From a virus, in the IMG/VR virus record IMGVR_UViG_3300035120_000025, positions 1 to 21,939 of that record: a stretch of 21,939 nucleotides of DNA. One strand, 5' to 3'. Below, piece after piece: positions 14,954 to 21,939 of the stretch (its first letter is position 1; the number at the start of each line of letters is the position of its first letter). Under the pieces are notes generated by a model. It was not told the DNA's origin and did no database searches. It saw only the letters and a program-made list of their open reading frames with translations. Made by a program: the position numbers and the translations under genes.

Positions 14954-14966
14954 GTTTGAGTCAAAC
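14954..14966. promoter_or_regulatory. 13-bp inverted repeat before the small-gene cluster
   Basis: GTTTGAGTCAAAC is an exact and fully symmetrical copy in the 38-base gap. A strong Shine-Dalgarno, AGGAGGT (14971-14977), and the ATG at 14982 follow. Confidence 0.8.
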
Positions 14967-14981
14967 TAGTAGGAGGTAACA

Positions 14982-15209
14982 ATGCCTGTCGTCAGTAATG
15001 CACAGCGGCGTTTTATGTACGCTACCCAAGCTGGCAAAACCGATGTCAGTCCGAAGGTTGGCGCAGATTTCATTAGCAAGAGCCATGGCATTACTGGCTT
15101 GCCAGAGTACGTACATGAAGGGCATCCAGAACTAACCAAGTTAGCTTCACACAAGTCGTCACGTAGCGTTGACGATGTTATTCAGGCAGCACTAAGGAGG
15201 AACAAATGA
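14982..15209 (+). CDS. Small conserved phage protein of unknown function
   Basis: This 75-residue basic protein has the opening PVVSNAQRRFMYAT, then KVGADFISKSHGITGLPEYVHEGH. Short phage proteins with a 'P-x-x-S-x-A-Q-R-R-x-M' start and an 'LPEYV' segment occur near virion genes in many phages of Gram-negative hosts, but I know of no established function. The AGGAGGT site 4 bases before its ATG is one of the strongest in the window. The stop overlaps the next start as ATGA, so it is coupled to the nucleotide-sponge-like gene. Confidence 0.7.
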   Translation: MPVVSNAQRRFMYATQAGKTDVSPKVGADFISKSHGITGLPEYVHEGHPELTKLASHKSSRSVDDVIQAALRRNK

Positions 15210-15430
15210 CAGGTAGTCTTGGGGCGCAGCGCGTTCGTGAGTCGTTCAACCCTAGCAAGGATAACGTAGTCGATAAGATCAAACGCTACACAGCTGATCT
15301 TATCGACATATGCGAGGAACTTAAACATCTCGATCCACGACTGGCCGCACTGGCACAGACTGCTTACGAAGAGGCTGCGATGTGGGCAGTCAAAGCTGCA
15401 ACGGCTGATAAGAAGGAGGACAAGAAATGA
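15206..15430 (+). CDS. Acb2/Tad1-hairpin-like small protein (possible anti-CBASS/Thoeris nucleotide sponge)
   Basis: This 74-residue protein is predicted to be an N-terminal segment plus two antiparallel helices. Residues 9-17 read RVRESFNPS. Helix 1 is about 21-39 (VVDKIKRYTADLIDICEEL). Helix 2 is about 44-67 (PRLAALAQTAYEEAAMWAVKAATA). The 'T-x-x-E-E-A-x-M-W-A-x-x-A' helix and preceding 'F-N-P-S' are, as I recall the family, the pattern of small phage proteins grouped with the Acb2/Tad1 hairpin domain. Acb2 (T4 Vs.4 and relatives) binds cyclic oligonucleotides made by CBASS, blocking host defence. Activity here is inferred and individual ligand residues were not verified. The AAGGAGG site (15194-15200) is strong. 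Both ends overlap neighbours as ATGA. Confidence 0.55.
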   Translation: MTGSLGAQRVRESFNPSKDNVVDKIKRYTADLIDICEELKHLDPRLAALAQTAYEEAAMWAVKAATADKKEDKK

Positions 15431-15780
15431 ACCCTCAAATGATCATGCAAATCCTAACACAAATGGGACTGCCTCCACAGGCTGTTCAATTCGCAATACA
15501 GCAGATACAGGCTAACCCACAGCTTGTACCTATGATTTTACAGCAAATGATGGGAGGCCAGGGTGGTGGCATGGGTGGTGGTGGTGGCAGAGGGATGCCT
15601 ATGGGTGGTGGACAAATGCCTCCTGGGATGCCTCAAGGTATGCCTATGCCTCCACAGGGAATGCCACAAGGTATGCCAATGCCAGGCGGTGCTGATGAAG
15701 AAGAAGGCGAGCCTGGGCAATCCACCGAAGAAGAGCTAGCCGAAGCTCAGAAAAACATGGGTGGTGGCAAAGCTTACTAG
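15427..15780 (+). CDS. Met/Gly/Pro/Gln-rich low-complexity small protein
   Basis: This 117-residue protein has a helical N-terminus (residues 1-42, MNPQMIMQILTQMGLPPQ then AVQFAIQQIQANPQLVPMIL). A Gly-rich run (43-60) follows, then an imperfect repeat of GMPQGMPMP units (about 62-87), and an acidic C-terminus (ADEEEGEPGQSTEEELAEAQ). No family was recognised. Such Met/Pro/Gly repeats are disordered. An assembly or virion-tether role would be a guess. AAGGAGG at 15413-15419 is 7 bases upstream and the start overlaps the previous stop (ATGA). The stop codon TAG shares its last base with a copy of the 13-bp repeat. Confidence 0.6.
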   Translation: MNPQMIMQILTQMGLPPQAVQFAIQQIQANPQLVPMILQQMMGGQGGGMGGGGGRGMPMGGGQMPPGMPQGMPMPPQGMPQGMPMPGGADEEEGEPGQSTEEELAEAQKNMGGGKAY

Positions 15781-15792
15781 TTTGACTCAAAC
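15780..15792. promoter_or_regulatory. 13-bp inverted repeat before the giant gene
   Basis: GTTTGACTCAAAC is an exact symmetrical copy whose first base ends the preceding stop codon, as at 2423. AGGAG (15794-15798) and the ATG at 15807 follow. Confidence 0.8.
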
Positions 15793-15806
15793 CAGGAGAT
15801 TCGTCA

Positions 15807-18800
15807 ATGGCCGACGACGAAGAAGACCTGACGCAAGAGACCGAAACTCCTGATATCACTACGGACGAAGTCCCAAGTAGAGACCCGTGGAAGGATACTT
15901 CCGATACATCGGCAACCGCCCCAGTCATACCTGGGGTGGTGCCGATTGATCCTGCACGAATTGTACCTGGTGGCATTGACCGTCGGCAGTTTATTGACGA
16001 AATCAACAACAATCCTGCGTTGGTCAATAGACTAACCAGTATGGTTCACGGTGAAGTTAATCCTAAATCGTCGCTTGAGGCGCAGATTATTCAAGCCGAA
16101 AGTGCATTCAACAGAGCGCAGCATCGAGGACACTCGCTCGAACAGGCTTTATGGGACAAGCCTACGTATGGCCAGCGTGGTTATTATCCAGGTACAACGT
16201 ATGTTCCCATCACGCAGGCAGACGTAGAAAAGTTCAAGCGGGACGTACTCGATGCGGTTTTGCACGGCTCTGACCTATCGTCGCGGTATGGTGTCGGACC
16301 AATAACTGGTAATGCTTCTGGTGGTTTAGCAGGGAGACAATTTAGCTCTGGCCAACCAGGCTTTCAGATACGTTTAGCTGATGGCACAATGGAGTCGTAT
16401 TTCAATGAGGAAGGACGACGACTCAACTTGCCAAGGTTTGCTGGTAACGCTCAGCCAAACATAGAGATACTGACTCCCAGATCAACTACGACACCAAACT
16501 GGTGGGAGGAACGTGATCCAGAAGCTATATCTCCACCAATACCAGAAGGTCGTGGTCAGGAACAACGCTTCGCACCAACTGCGCCTATTGCTTCTGGCGA
16601 CGAATGGCCACCGCGTGAAACCGATTTGCCTGATGTATGGCAATCACCGAAGGCAACACCTACGCCTGGTGTGAGTCAAACTGTAAGTCAAGGTCAGGGT
16701 CTAGCTGGTGCCGTCGAATCATTTGGTTTCCTTTCGAGTAGAGGCCGCAACTTAATAACTCAAGGTCTTCATCCTGAATTTGCTAATAGACTATCTCGTG
16801 CCATTCAAGCTGCCGAGAGCGCAACCGGACAGCGTGCCGTAATCCGCGATTTGTATCGCACACCTGAAACACAAGCACAGTATCGTGCTGATTACATTAA
16901 ACGACCTGTGGCATGGGGAGGGAAAGTTTACTATCCCAATCCCAACAATCAGGGTGGACTTGCTGCCCCTCCCGGTAGTAGCGGTCACCAATCTGGTGTC
17001 AGTGCAGATATCCAACGTGGGCCAGTACTCGATTATCTGCATAGGCACGCAGGCGAATATGGCTTATCATTCTTAACTGGAAAGGCGTTTCAGCAAGACC
17101 CTGCACACATTCGCATGGCCGGTTCTGTAGGTGCCAACGTTGGCGTCGGCGGTAGAGTCGGCAGGACCGGCGAAGGTATGGCTGAGCCTCACACCGCCGA
17201 GTATGTTACAGGGTCCGATGGCAAAAAGCGATTAACATTAACAGTTTCCAAACCTTCTCCGGCTGCGCCAGACGTAGCTATACCGGCGACCGAAGCTGAA
17301 ACGGCACAAGCAGGACAGGAACAACCAGACATAGCCGCATTGCTTGAATCTTTGAAAGAGACAGCAGAGCCTGCGAAGCCGAAAGGTACTGAAAAACAGC
17401 AATACGCAGTCGTTCCGGAGACTCCACAAGCGTCGCCGACGGAACCGCTCATCGAGGAATTGAAATCTCTCCTGACCAAGAGTAAAGAAGAAGCGCCTCC
17501 GAAAGCTCCTGAATTTGGGTTTCCTGAAATACCTCAATTCAGCGAGATACCGCAGGGACATATTCCGCTGCATCCCGATGCGCATAGTGTGAAGCATGTT
17601 GTTGTTGGAGCTAATGGGCTACCGCAGACAATTTCCGCTGCCGATGTTGCTTTGTCCGGTCCTATGGTCGGCGCTAGTAAAGGCTTTGCGTTAACCCCCG
17701 AGGCAATGACGCAAGAGCCTGTAGAATATCCTGCGCCAGACCTTGCCGAAGGTGAAGCTCCCTATACAGGTGGAGTGAAACTCTACCCAGGGCATGGACC
17801 ACACCTTCAAAGCGACACACCGTTCGCTGGATGGAGTAAGCGATTCGGAGAGGAAGCTGCAAGCAACGTTAAACAAATCCTTACGCACCCTGAGGAATTG
17901 CCTGCCCCTGGTCATTTGGCTGGTGGCGCAGGATTGATAGGAATGATGCGCCAACTTCCTCCACGGATTGTAGGCGGTCGGTTCGCGAAGCCGATAACTG
18001 AAATACCTCATGGGATGCCTCCGTTGCCGGGCGCACCTAAGATAGAATTCACTCCGGAGATGGAAACTCAATACAGAGATTGGCGACGGGGCGGTGCAGC
18101 CGGACCACCTACTGAACGTACGAGATGGGCCGAACAGTTTGAGCAACGTCTTAGGGAAGAACTTTTAGGTAAAGTTGCACCTGCGTCTAGGGCATTGCCT
18201 GGCGTAGGCCAAGGATTGCCGTTAACGGCACTTCCCGCAGGAATGCCTCCATTGCCGACTGCCCAGGTAGGCCATACACCATTGACAACACCACCTGTCG
18301 GTATGCCTCCGTTGCCTGTCGCACCGCCTCAAGCACCACCCGTACGTTCTCCGGGAGGCGTTCGTGCAACACCGCCCGCGCCTCCTACGCCTCCTACGCC
18401 GCCTGCGTCCCCTATGCCGCCTACGCCTCCTGTCGGTATGACTCAAACTCCACCACCTGGTGGACGCGGATGGCTCCCGCCTGCGCCTGCACCTGTTCCT
18501 GGATACGCTGTGCGTCCTAGTGCTATCGACTTTGCCCGTAGAAGCGATGACGCAAACGCGGCCTTAGAACGATTCATGGGCCGTGCTGGTGTCAACCCAG
18601 CGGAACTGGATCGCATACGCGTGACCAACGACGTGAGCACTGGTGCGACAGCACAGCAACATGCTACGAATGCAGCTTTGAAAGGTGAGACGCACCTGCC
18701 TAATATAACTTACAGTACCCGTATGTCGTTCCCTGAAATCGAGCGTGCCGCTCAGAATCATCCTACATTCCAAGATTACATGCACGCAATGGATACCATC

Positions 18801-21701
18801 GATGACATTCGCCACGTGACTAACAATCCTGGTACTGTTGCGGGACGTGCTACACCACAAGCTGGACCTGTACGCGTGCGAGGCTTGACGATGGCCGACG
18901 CTCAGAACTTAGTACGAAACATGGAACATACCGATCCTGGACTAGTATCGTTACGTGATGCGTTCAGGGAGCATGTAGAAGAAACTCGACGCTTCCAGCA
19001 CGAAATGGGAATGATCACGGGACAAGAACATGCCGATTTGAACATGAACCATCCGAACGAAGTACCATGGAGCAAACGTGTATCTGGTGCCGAGCGTATC
19101 TACGAAGCAAATCGTGCAGACGCTAACACAGAAGCAGTTCGCGGAAACATATTCAGAAATGCCGAGGACGTGACTTCTGCCAATGTACGTGCAGCACTTA
19201 GCAATCAGGCTAGTCGTGAAGCTGCCGACGCTTTGCTTCGAACGCCTAACGGGCGTATCATCTTACGACATGTTGATCCTGAGCACTTCACATTGAATCC
19301 TGACGCAAGACCTAACCAAGTTAGTTTCAGACGCGACGGCGTAATGGAGCATTACGTAGCCGAGAATCGTAATGTTGCTGATTGGCTTAACCACGATCCT
19401 TATGGGAAAGGTGGTTGGTTCTCGCGTGCATGGAACACGTTGGCGAACGGTTACAGGCAAGGCACAACTGGTTATTTCAATCCAGTATTCGGACCAACGA
19501 CTGACATGCTGCGTAACTGGTCGATCATGCAAACTACAGTGGGACAAGCTGGCAGAGCCCCAGGATTTAGAGGCAAGATGCAAGCACTAACGGGTGCAAA
19601 TCCACTAGGCCGTCAGGCGCCAGGGCTACTGAACCTCCCGAAAGCATGGACGTTGGTTAGTGGACAAAATGCACGTATTCCCCTCGGACGTGGAAGTGTG
19701 ATCCACGCCATACCCTCACAATTAATTCCACAGCTTACAGATTACATAGCACAAGCTATTCTCCATGGCGGTAACGGATGGTTCGGTCGAACCTATGGTG
19801 GCCAAGCGATTCGTCCAGTCGCCGAAGCTATGGCACGCGCAATGGTGCGATGGCACGCCAACACTACATATGCTCGAACACAACACATGGGAGGCGTTTC
19901 TGGAAGCCGTATGACTCAAGCTGAGTCTGCTATGGAAAATGCTCGAGGTATGGGCAGCGTGATGCCGGGAGCAAACTCCGCTCTGGTACGTAGGGCTGCA
20001 CCTATTCTAAATGCTTTCAAGCATACACTGGAAGCGGGTCGCAATGCTGCGCACTTCGCATATGTTGAAGGAAATCTAGGCCGAGCACCGCTAGAACAAT
20101 TGGTTCACGAATCGAATGAATTATCAGGTAACCCTCGAACTGGTGGACGTGCTTTCATGCCAAGTGGCGCACGCGAAAGATTCGATCCTGGACCACGCGA
20201 ACCTGGTATCGGCGGAGCGATTAACTATGCTGGACGACAAGCTGCACGACCGTTCTTAACTGCATATCAAATGGCAAATGAAGCCAACAGAAAACTTCCG
20301 TTCGGAGGCATGACACAACAAGGTTGGAAAAACCGTCTGTCCAATCCATCCTCGCTGATTAATCCGTTCACGTATGTAAAGCACATAACACCTATGAAGC
20401 TTACGGCTGCTTCGTATCTTTATAATATGTGGATGGGCAAAGACCCTAATGGCAAGTCGTATATCGACCATGCAACGAATGGACAAAACCCAACAAGAGA
20501 GGCTACAACTATTTACTTTGCGAAGCCCGGCGCTCCGGTCGAAGACGGTTACCAATGGCCCATTCCACAAGAAGACGTGCTTCATAAAATGATAGTATGG
20601 GCTGCGATGCATCATATGTTTGGCGATCAACAGCATGTACGCTCGTCCCTTCGAGAAGATTTTGGGCACGCAGCACATGCGTTTATGGATGTTGCAATGT
20701 TGCCGCAGATACCGCCTGTACTGAGTGCCGCGTACGAAGCAGGAGGTGTTGCACCACCATCAAACATCGGAGGTTTTCTATCACCCCTCACAGAGGCGGC
20801 GGGACTTGGCAACTTGGCTGGTGCCGGTTCGTATGCACGCAGAGACCCACTGTATGCCAAGGATCAAAACTCAACTCTGCCCGAAAAATTGCAGCGTACG
20901 TTGTATGCACTGAACCCAGGGTTTGTAGCAGCGATGACTAAAGCTTACAGTGCTGCCGCTCACACCCCTCGCAGTGAAGACGATCCATGGGGAACATCTT
21001 GGGAAATGGCCAAGAACGCTATGGGAGCAGGTACAAGACAAATGCTAGGAACGGGGCTAGCATCAAACATAGCCGATCAACGTAACATCGCGTCTGGTAT
21101 GACGCGAGAATCGGAGAAGATGTTCGAACGTAAGAAGGTACTCGATGGATTGGTTGAATACGCCGCGAAGTATGGTACGACTGGCGAGCGTCAAATCGGT
21201 CGAGAGAAACCTTTAAGTAAAGCTGGCGAACAGATGGCACGGCAACAGGGACTTGAGCGTCTACCACGTGACATTGCAGGTTTGAGTCAACCTGAGCCTA
21301 AGAACGAATTGTATAAGATGTTCGCAAAAGACTTACTTAACCGTACGCGTAAGGATACGGTCCAGGGATACAAAACGTTGTTGGACTTCTGGAAAGATTC
21401 CACACAACAGATACAAACAATGCGACACAACGATTCAGCTAACGATCCTACATGGCAACAACAACTACAACAGCGTCCGCAGATGATGTCGTTCTTGCAA
21501 CGGCACGGTGTTGACACTACTAATCGTATAGACGTAAGGAACTACTTGGAGGGATATCGCCAGAACGTCGCCCGAACGATTAACAACAATATCGACAAGA
21601 TCGAAGCTGATTACTCACGGCGCATGGGACAACCCATTAAGTTGCAAGACCTCGATCCGCATAAGCCTTGGCATTCGAGTTTACAAGTGCCTACGCCGTG
21701 A
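15807..21701 (+). CDS. Giant virion-associated protein with peptidoglycan hydrolase domains
   Basis: This 1964-residue protein is probably packed in or under the head and ejected to open the cell wall. After an acidic start, residues about 70-150 (MVHGEVNPKSSLEAQIIQ, then FNRAQHRGHSLEQALW) resemble SleB-type cell-wall hydrolases, with E83 as candidate catalytic acid. Residues about 305-437 form an M15/VanY-type peptidase. SGHQSGVSAD gives zinc ligands H394 and D401, and DPAHIRM gives H434. Ser replaces the usual Ala before the Asp. A Pro-rich region with repeated GMPPLP (about 732-902) separates this from a long C-terminal part. There, YFNPVFGPTTDMLRN at 1223-1237 and the helical segments after it recall the large polyvalent-protein-associated regions of phage ejection proteins. 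That last match is weak. It carries four copies of the 13-bp repeat. AGGAG lies at 15794-15798. Confidence 0.75.
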   Translation: MADDEEDLTQETETPDITTDEVPSRDPWKDTSDTSATAPVIPGVVPIDPARIVPGGIDRRQFIDEINNNPALVNRLTSMVHGEVNPKSSLEAQIIQAESAFNRAQHRGHSLEQALWDKPTYGQRGYYPGTTYVPITQADVEKFKRDVLDAVLHGSDLSSRYGVGPITGNASGGLAGRQFSSGQPGFQIRLADGTMESYFNEEGRRLNLPRFAGNAQPNIEILTPRSTTTPNWWEERDPEAISPPIPEGRGQEQRFAPTAPIASGDEWPPRETDLPDVWQSPKATPTPGVSQTVSQGQGLAGAVESFGFLSSRGRNLITQGLHPEFANRLSRAIQAAESATGQRAVIRDLYRTPETQAQYRADYIKRPVAWGGKVYYPNPNNQGGLAAPPGSSGHQSGVSADIQRGPVLDYLHRHAGEYGLSFLTGKAFQQDPAHIRMAGSVGANVGVGGRVGRTGEGMAEPHTAEYVTGSDGKKRLTLTVSKPSPAAPDVAIPATEAETAQAGQEQPDIAALLESLKETAEPAKPKGTEKQQYAVVPETPQASPTEPLIEELKSLLTKSKEEAPPKAPEFGFPEIPQFSEIPQGHIPLHPDAHSVKHVVVGANGLPQTISAADVALSGPMVGASKGFALTPEAMTQEPVEYPAPDLAEGEAPYTGGVKLYPGHGPHLQSDTPFAGWSKRFGEEAASNVKQILTHPEELPAPGHLAGGAGLIGMMRQLPPRIVGGRFAKPITEIPHGMPPLPGAPKIEFTPEMETQYRDWRRGGAAGPPTERTRWAEQFEQRLREELLGKVAPASRALPGVGQGLPLTALPAGMPPLPTAQVGHTPLTTPPVGMPPLPVAPPQAPPVRSPGGVRATPPAPPTPPTPPASPMPPTPPVGMTQTPPPGGRGWLPPAPAPVPGYAVRPSAIDFARRSDDANAALERFMGRAGVNPAELDRIRVTNDVSTGATAQQHATNAALKGETHLPNITYSTRMSFPEIERAAQNHPTFQDYMHAMDTIDDIRHVTNNPGTVAGRATPQAGPVRVRGLTMADAQNLVRNMEHTDPGLVSLRDAFREHVEETRRFQHEMGMITGQEHADLNMNHPNEVPWSKRVSGAERIYEANRADANTEAVRGNIFRNAEDVTSANVRAALSNQASREAADALLRTPNGRIILRHVDPEHFTLNPDARPNQVSFRRDGVMEHYVAENRNVADWLNHDPYGKGGWFSRAWNTLANGYRQGTTGYFNPVFGPTTDMLRNWSIMQTTVGQAGRAPGFRGKMQALTGANPLGRQAPGLLNLPKAWTLVSGQNARIPLGRGSVIHAIPSQLIPQLTDYIAQAILHGGNGWFGRTYGGQAIRPVAEAMARAMVRWHANTTYARTQHMGGVSGSRMTQAESAMENARGMGSVMPGANSALVRRAAPILNAFKHTLEAGRNAAHFAYVEGNLGRAPLEQLVHESNELSGNPRTGGRAFMPSGARERFDPGPREPGIGGAINYAGRQAARPFLTAYQMANEANRKLPFGGMTQQGWKNRLSNPSSLINPFTYVKHITPMKLTAASYLYNMWMGKDPNGKSYIDHATNGQNPTREATTIYFAKPGAPVEDGYQWPIPQEDVLHKMIVWAAMHHMFGDQQHVRSSLREDFGHAAHAFMDVAMLPQIPPVLSAAYEAGGVAPPSNIGGFLSPLTEAAGLGNLAGAGSYARRDPLYAKDQNSTLPEKLQRTLYALNPGFVAAMTKAYSAAAHTPRSEDDPWGTSWEMAKNAMGAGTRQMLGTGLASNIADQRNIASGMTRESEKMFERKKVLDGLVEYAAKYGTTGERQIGREKPLSKAGEQMARQQGLERLPRDIAGLSQPEPKNELYKMFAKDLLNRTRKDTVQGYKTLLDFWKDSTQQIQTMRHNDSANDPTWQQQLQQRPQMMSFLQRHGVDTTNRIDVRNYLEGYRQNVARTINNNIDKIEADYSRRMGQPIKLQDLDPHKPWHSSLQVPTP
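16669..16681. repeat. 13-bp inverted repeat between two lysin domains
   Basis: GTGTGAGTCAAAC is an exact copy, read G288-V-S-Q-T292. It lies in the linker between the SleB-like region (ending about 150, with disordered sequence after) and the M15 domain (from about 305). Confidence 0.75.
18436..18448. repeat. One-mismatch 13-bp repeat in the Pro-rich linker
   Basis: GTATGACTCAAAC differs from the consensus at one base. It is read G877-M-T-Q-T881 inside a Pro-rich linker and keeps the reading frame of the other intragenic copies. Confidence 0.6.
19909..19921. repeat. Two-mismatch 13-bp repeat in the giant gene
   Basis: GTATGACTCAAGC has two mismatches. It is read R1368-M-T-Q-A in a helical region. 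The core is intact and the frame matches the other copies, but it may be chance. Confidence 0.35.
21280..21292. repeat. One-mismatch 13-bp repeat near the end of the giant gene
   Basis: GTTTGAGTCAACC has one mismatch in the right arm. It is read G1825-L-S-Q-P in a short linker (IAGLSQPEPKNEL). Confidence 0.55.
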
Positions 21702-21714
21702 GTTTGACTCAAAC
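21702..21714. promoter_or_regulatory. 13-bp inverted repeat between convergent genes
   Basis: GTTTGACTCAAAC is an exact copy extended to a 15-bp inverted repeat with flanking A and T. It fills the entire gap between the stop of the giant gene (21699-21701) and the stop of the minus-strand gene (complement of 21714-21716), so here it is downstream of both genes. Confidence 0.8.
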
Positions 21715-21939
21715 TAGTTGAGGGACTTATCTACCTTTGGCTTCTCTACTTTCGGTGGCAGTATCTTTGTAGTAGCTCGCCACTGAATAACGCCTCCCGG
21801 CAAGATGAACTTTTGCACCTTGCCCTCGGCCAGTAGCGAATTGAGAAACGATAGCACTTCACGGTCATCGACCTTAGTGCTCACTCGTGAAATCAATTCG
21901 CTCTGCCGTCTACCTACAGTACCTGCGTTGATGAGCCAT
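21714..21939 (-). CDS. C-terminal part of a possible winged-helix DNA-binding protein (cut by window edge)
   Basis: The frame is open from the window edge (21938) to its stop at 21714-21716, giving about 74 residues without a certain start. A TTG at 21896 is possible, but the reading continues upstream without a stop, so the start is probably outside. A helix (QSELISRVSTKVDDREVLSFLNSL) is followed by LAEGKVQKFILPGGVIQWRAT. This is the pattern of a recognition helix followed by a beta-hairpin wing, as in winged-helix domains. A Lys/Pro-rich tail ends it. It is the only minus-strand gene and converges on the late operon, so it marks a transcription-unit boundary. A regulatory role is inference from fold and place. 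Confidence 0.5.
   Translation of the reverse strand, partial: WLINAGTVGRRQSELISRVSTKVDDREVLSFLNSLLAEGKVQKFILPGGVIQWRATTKILPPKVEKPKVDKSLN

Noticed and set aside
2423-21714. The core TGASTCA of the repeat equals the eukaryotic AP-1/GCN4 site.
   Set aside because: The genes are clearly from a bacteriophage. The conserved unit is 13 bp and extends beyond the 7-bp core, so the resemblance is coincidental.
2423-21714. The repeats as a CRISPR array or tandem repeat locus.
   Set aside because: Spacing is irregular, from about 0.8 to 5 kb, and copies sit at gene junctions and inside genes. There are no uniform spacers and no cas genes.
21910-21939. ATG on the minus strand at 21939-21937 as the start of the right-edge gene.
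   Set aside because: That frame meets a stop after nine codons and is not the frame of the winged-helix-like protein, which stays open to the edge.
1-21939. tRNA genes, rRNA, insertion sequences or an integrase/attachment site.
   Set aside because: I saw no cloverleaf-like sequence, transposase, terminal inverted repeats or integrase-like protein in the window.

Overview
The window is a block of late (virion) genes from a tailed dsDNA bacteriophage or prophage. Its gene set points to a short-tailed (podovirus-like) particle. There is a portal, a scaffold, a major capsid protein, a T7 gp11/P22 gp4-like adaptor, a T7 gp12/P22 gp10-like nozzle protein and a tail fibre. No sheath, tube or tape-measure gene is seen. 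Ribosome binding sites are AGGAG(G)-type and the cell-wall enzyme domains are bacterial, so the host is a bacterium. The sequence does not identify the host genus.

Layout: everything from 6 to 21701 is on the + strand and tightly packed, with several 4-base ATGA stop/start overlaps. Positions 6-4577 hold portal, scaffold and major capsid protein. Positions 4615-5739 hold two small accessory virion proteins. A 93-base gap (5740-5832) follows and contains a perfect 15-bp inverted repeat. Positions 5833-10918 hold the adaptor, the nozzle protein (with an apparent carbohydrate-binding insertion) and a modular tail fibre. A GNAT acetyltransferase follows (10933-11454). Then come three low-complexity Gln/Ala/Pro/Gly-rich proteins (11459-14943) that are candidate internal or ejected proteins. 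Three small genes (14982-15780) follow, one resembling the Acb2/Tad1 hairpin family of cyclic-nucleotide sponges. Last is a 1964-residue protein with a SleB-like hydrolase region, an M15 (VanY-type) peptidase domain and a long C-terminal half resembling phage polyvalent/ejection proteins. At the right edge a minus-strand gene with a possible winged-helix fold converges on it. Terminase genes would be expected to the left, outside the window.

The most striking feature is not a gene. A 13-bp inverted repeat, consensus GTKTGA-S-TCAMAC, occurs 12 times exactly, with several one- or two-mismatch copies. It lies at most gene junctions, usually 2-20 bases before a start codon, and again inside genes. 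It also lies between the two convergent genes at the right edge. The window seems to begin in the middle of another copy. By simple arithmetic about 0.003 exact copies would be expected by chance. It looks like the binding site of a phage- or host-encoded dimeric protein (a stoperator-like, activator or DNA-organising array), or a short recombination boundary sequence. Which of these it is cannot be decided from the sequence alone.
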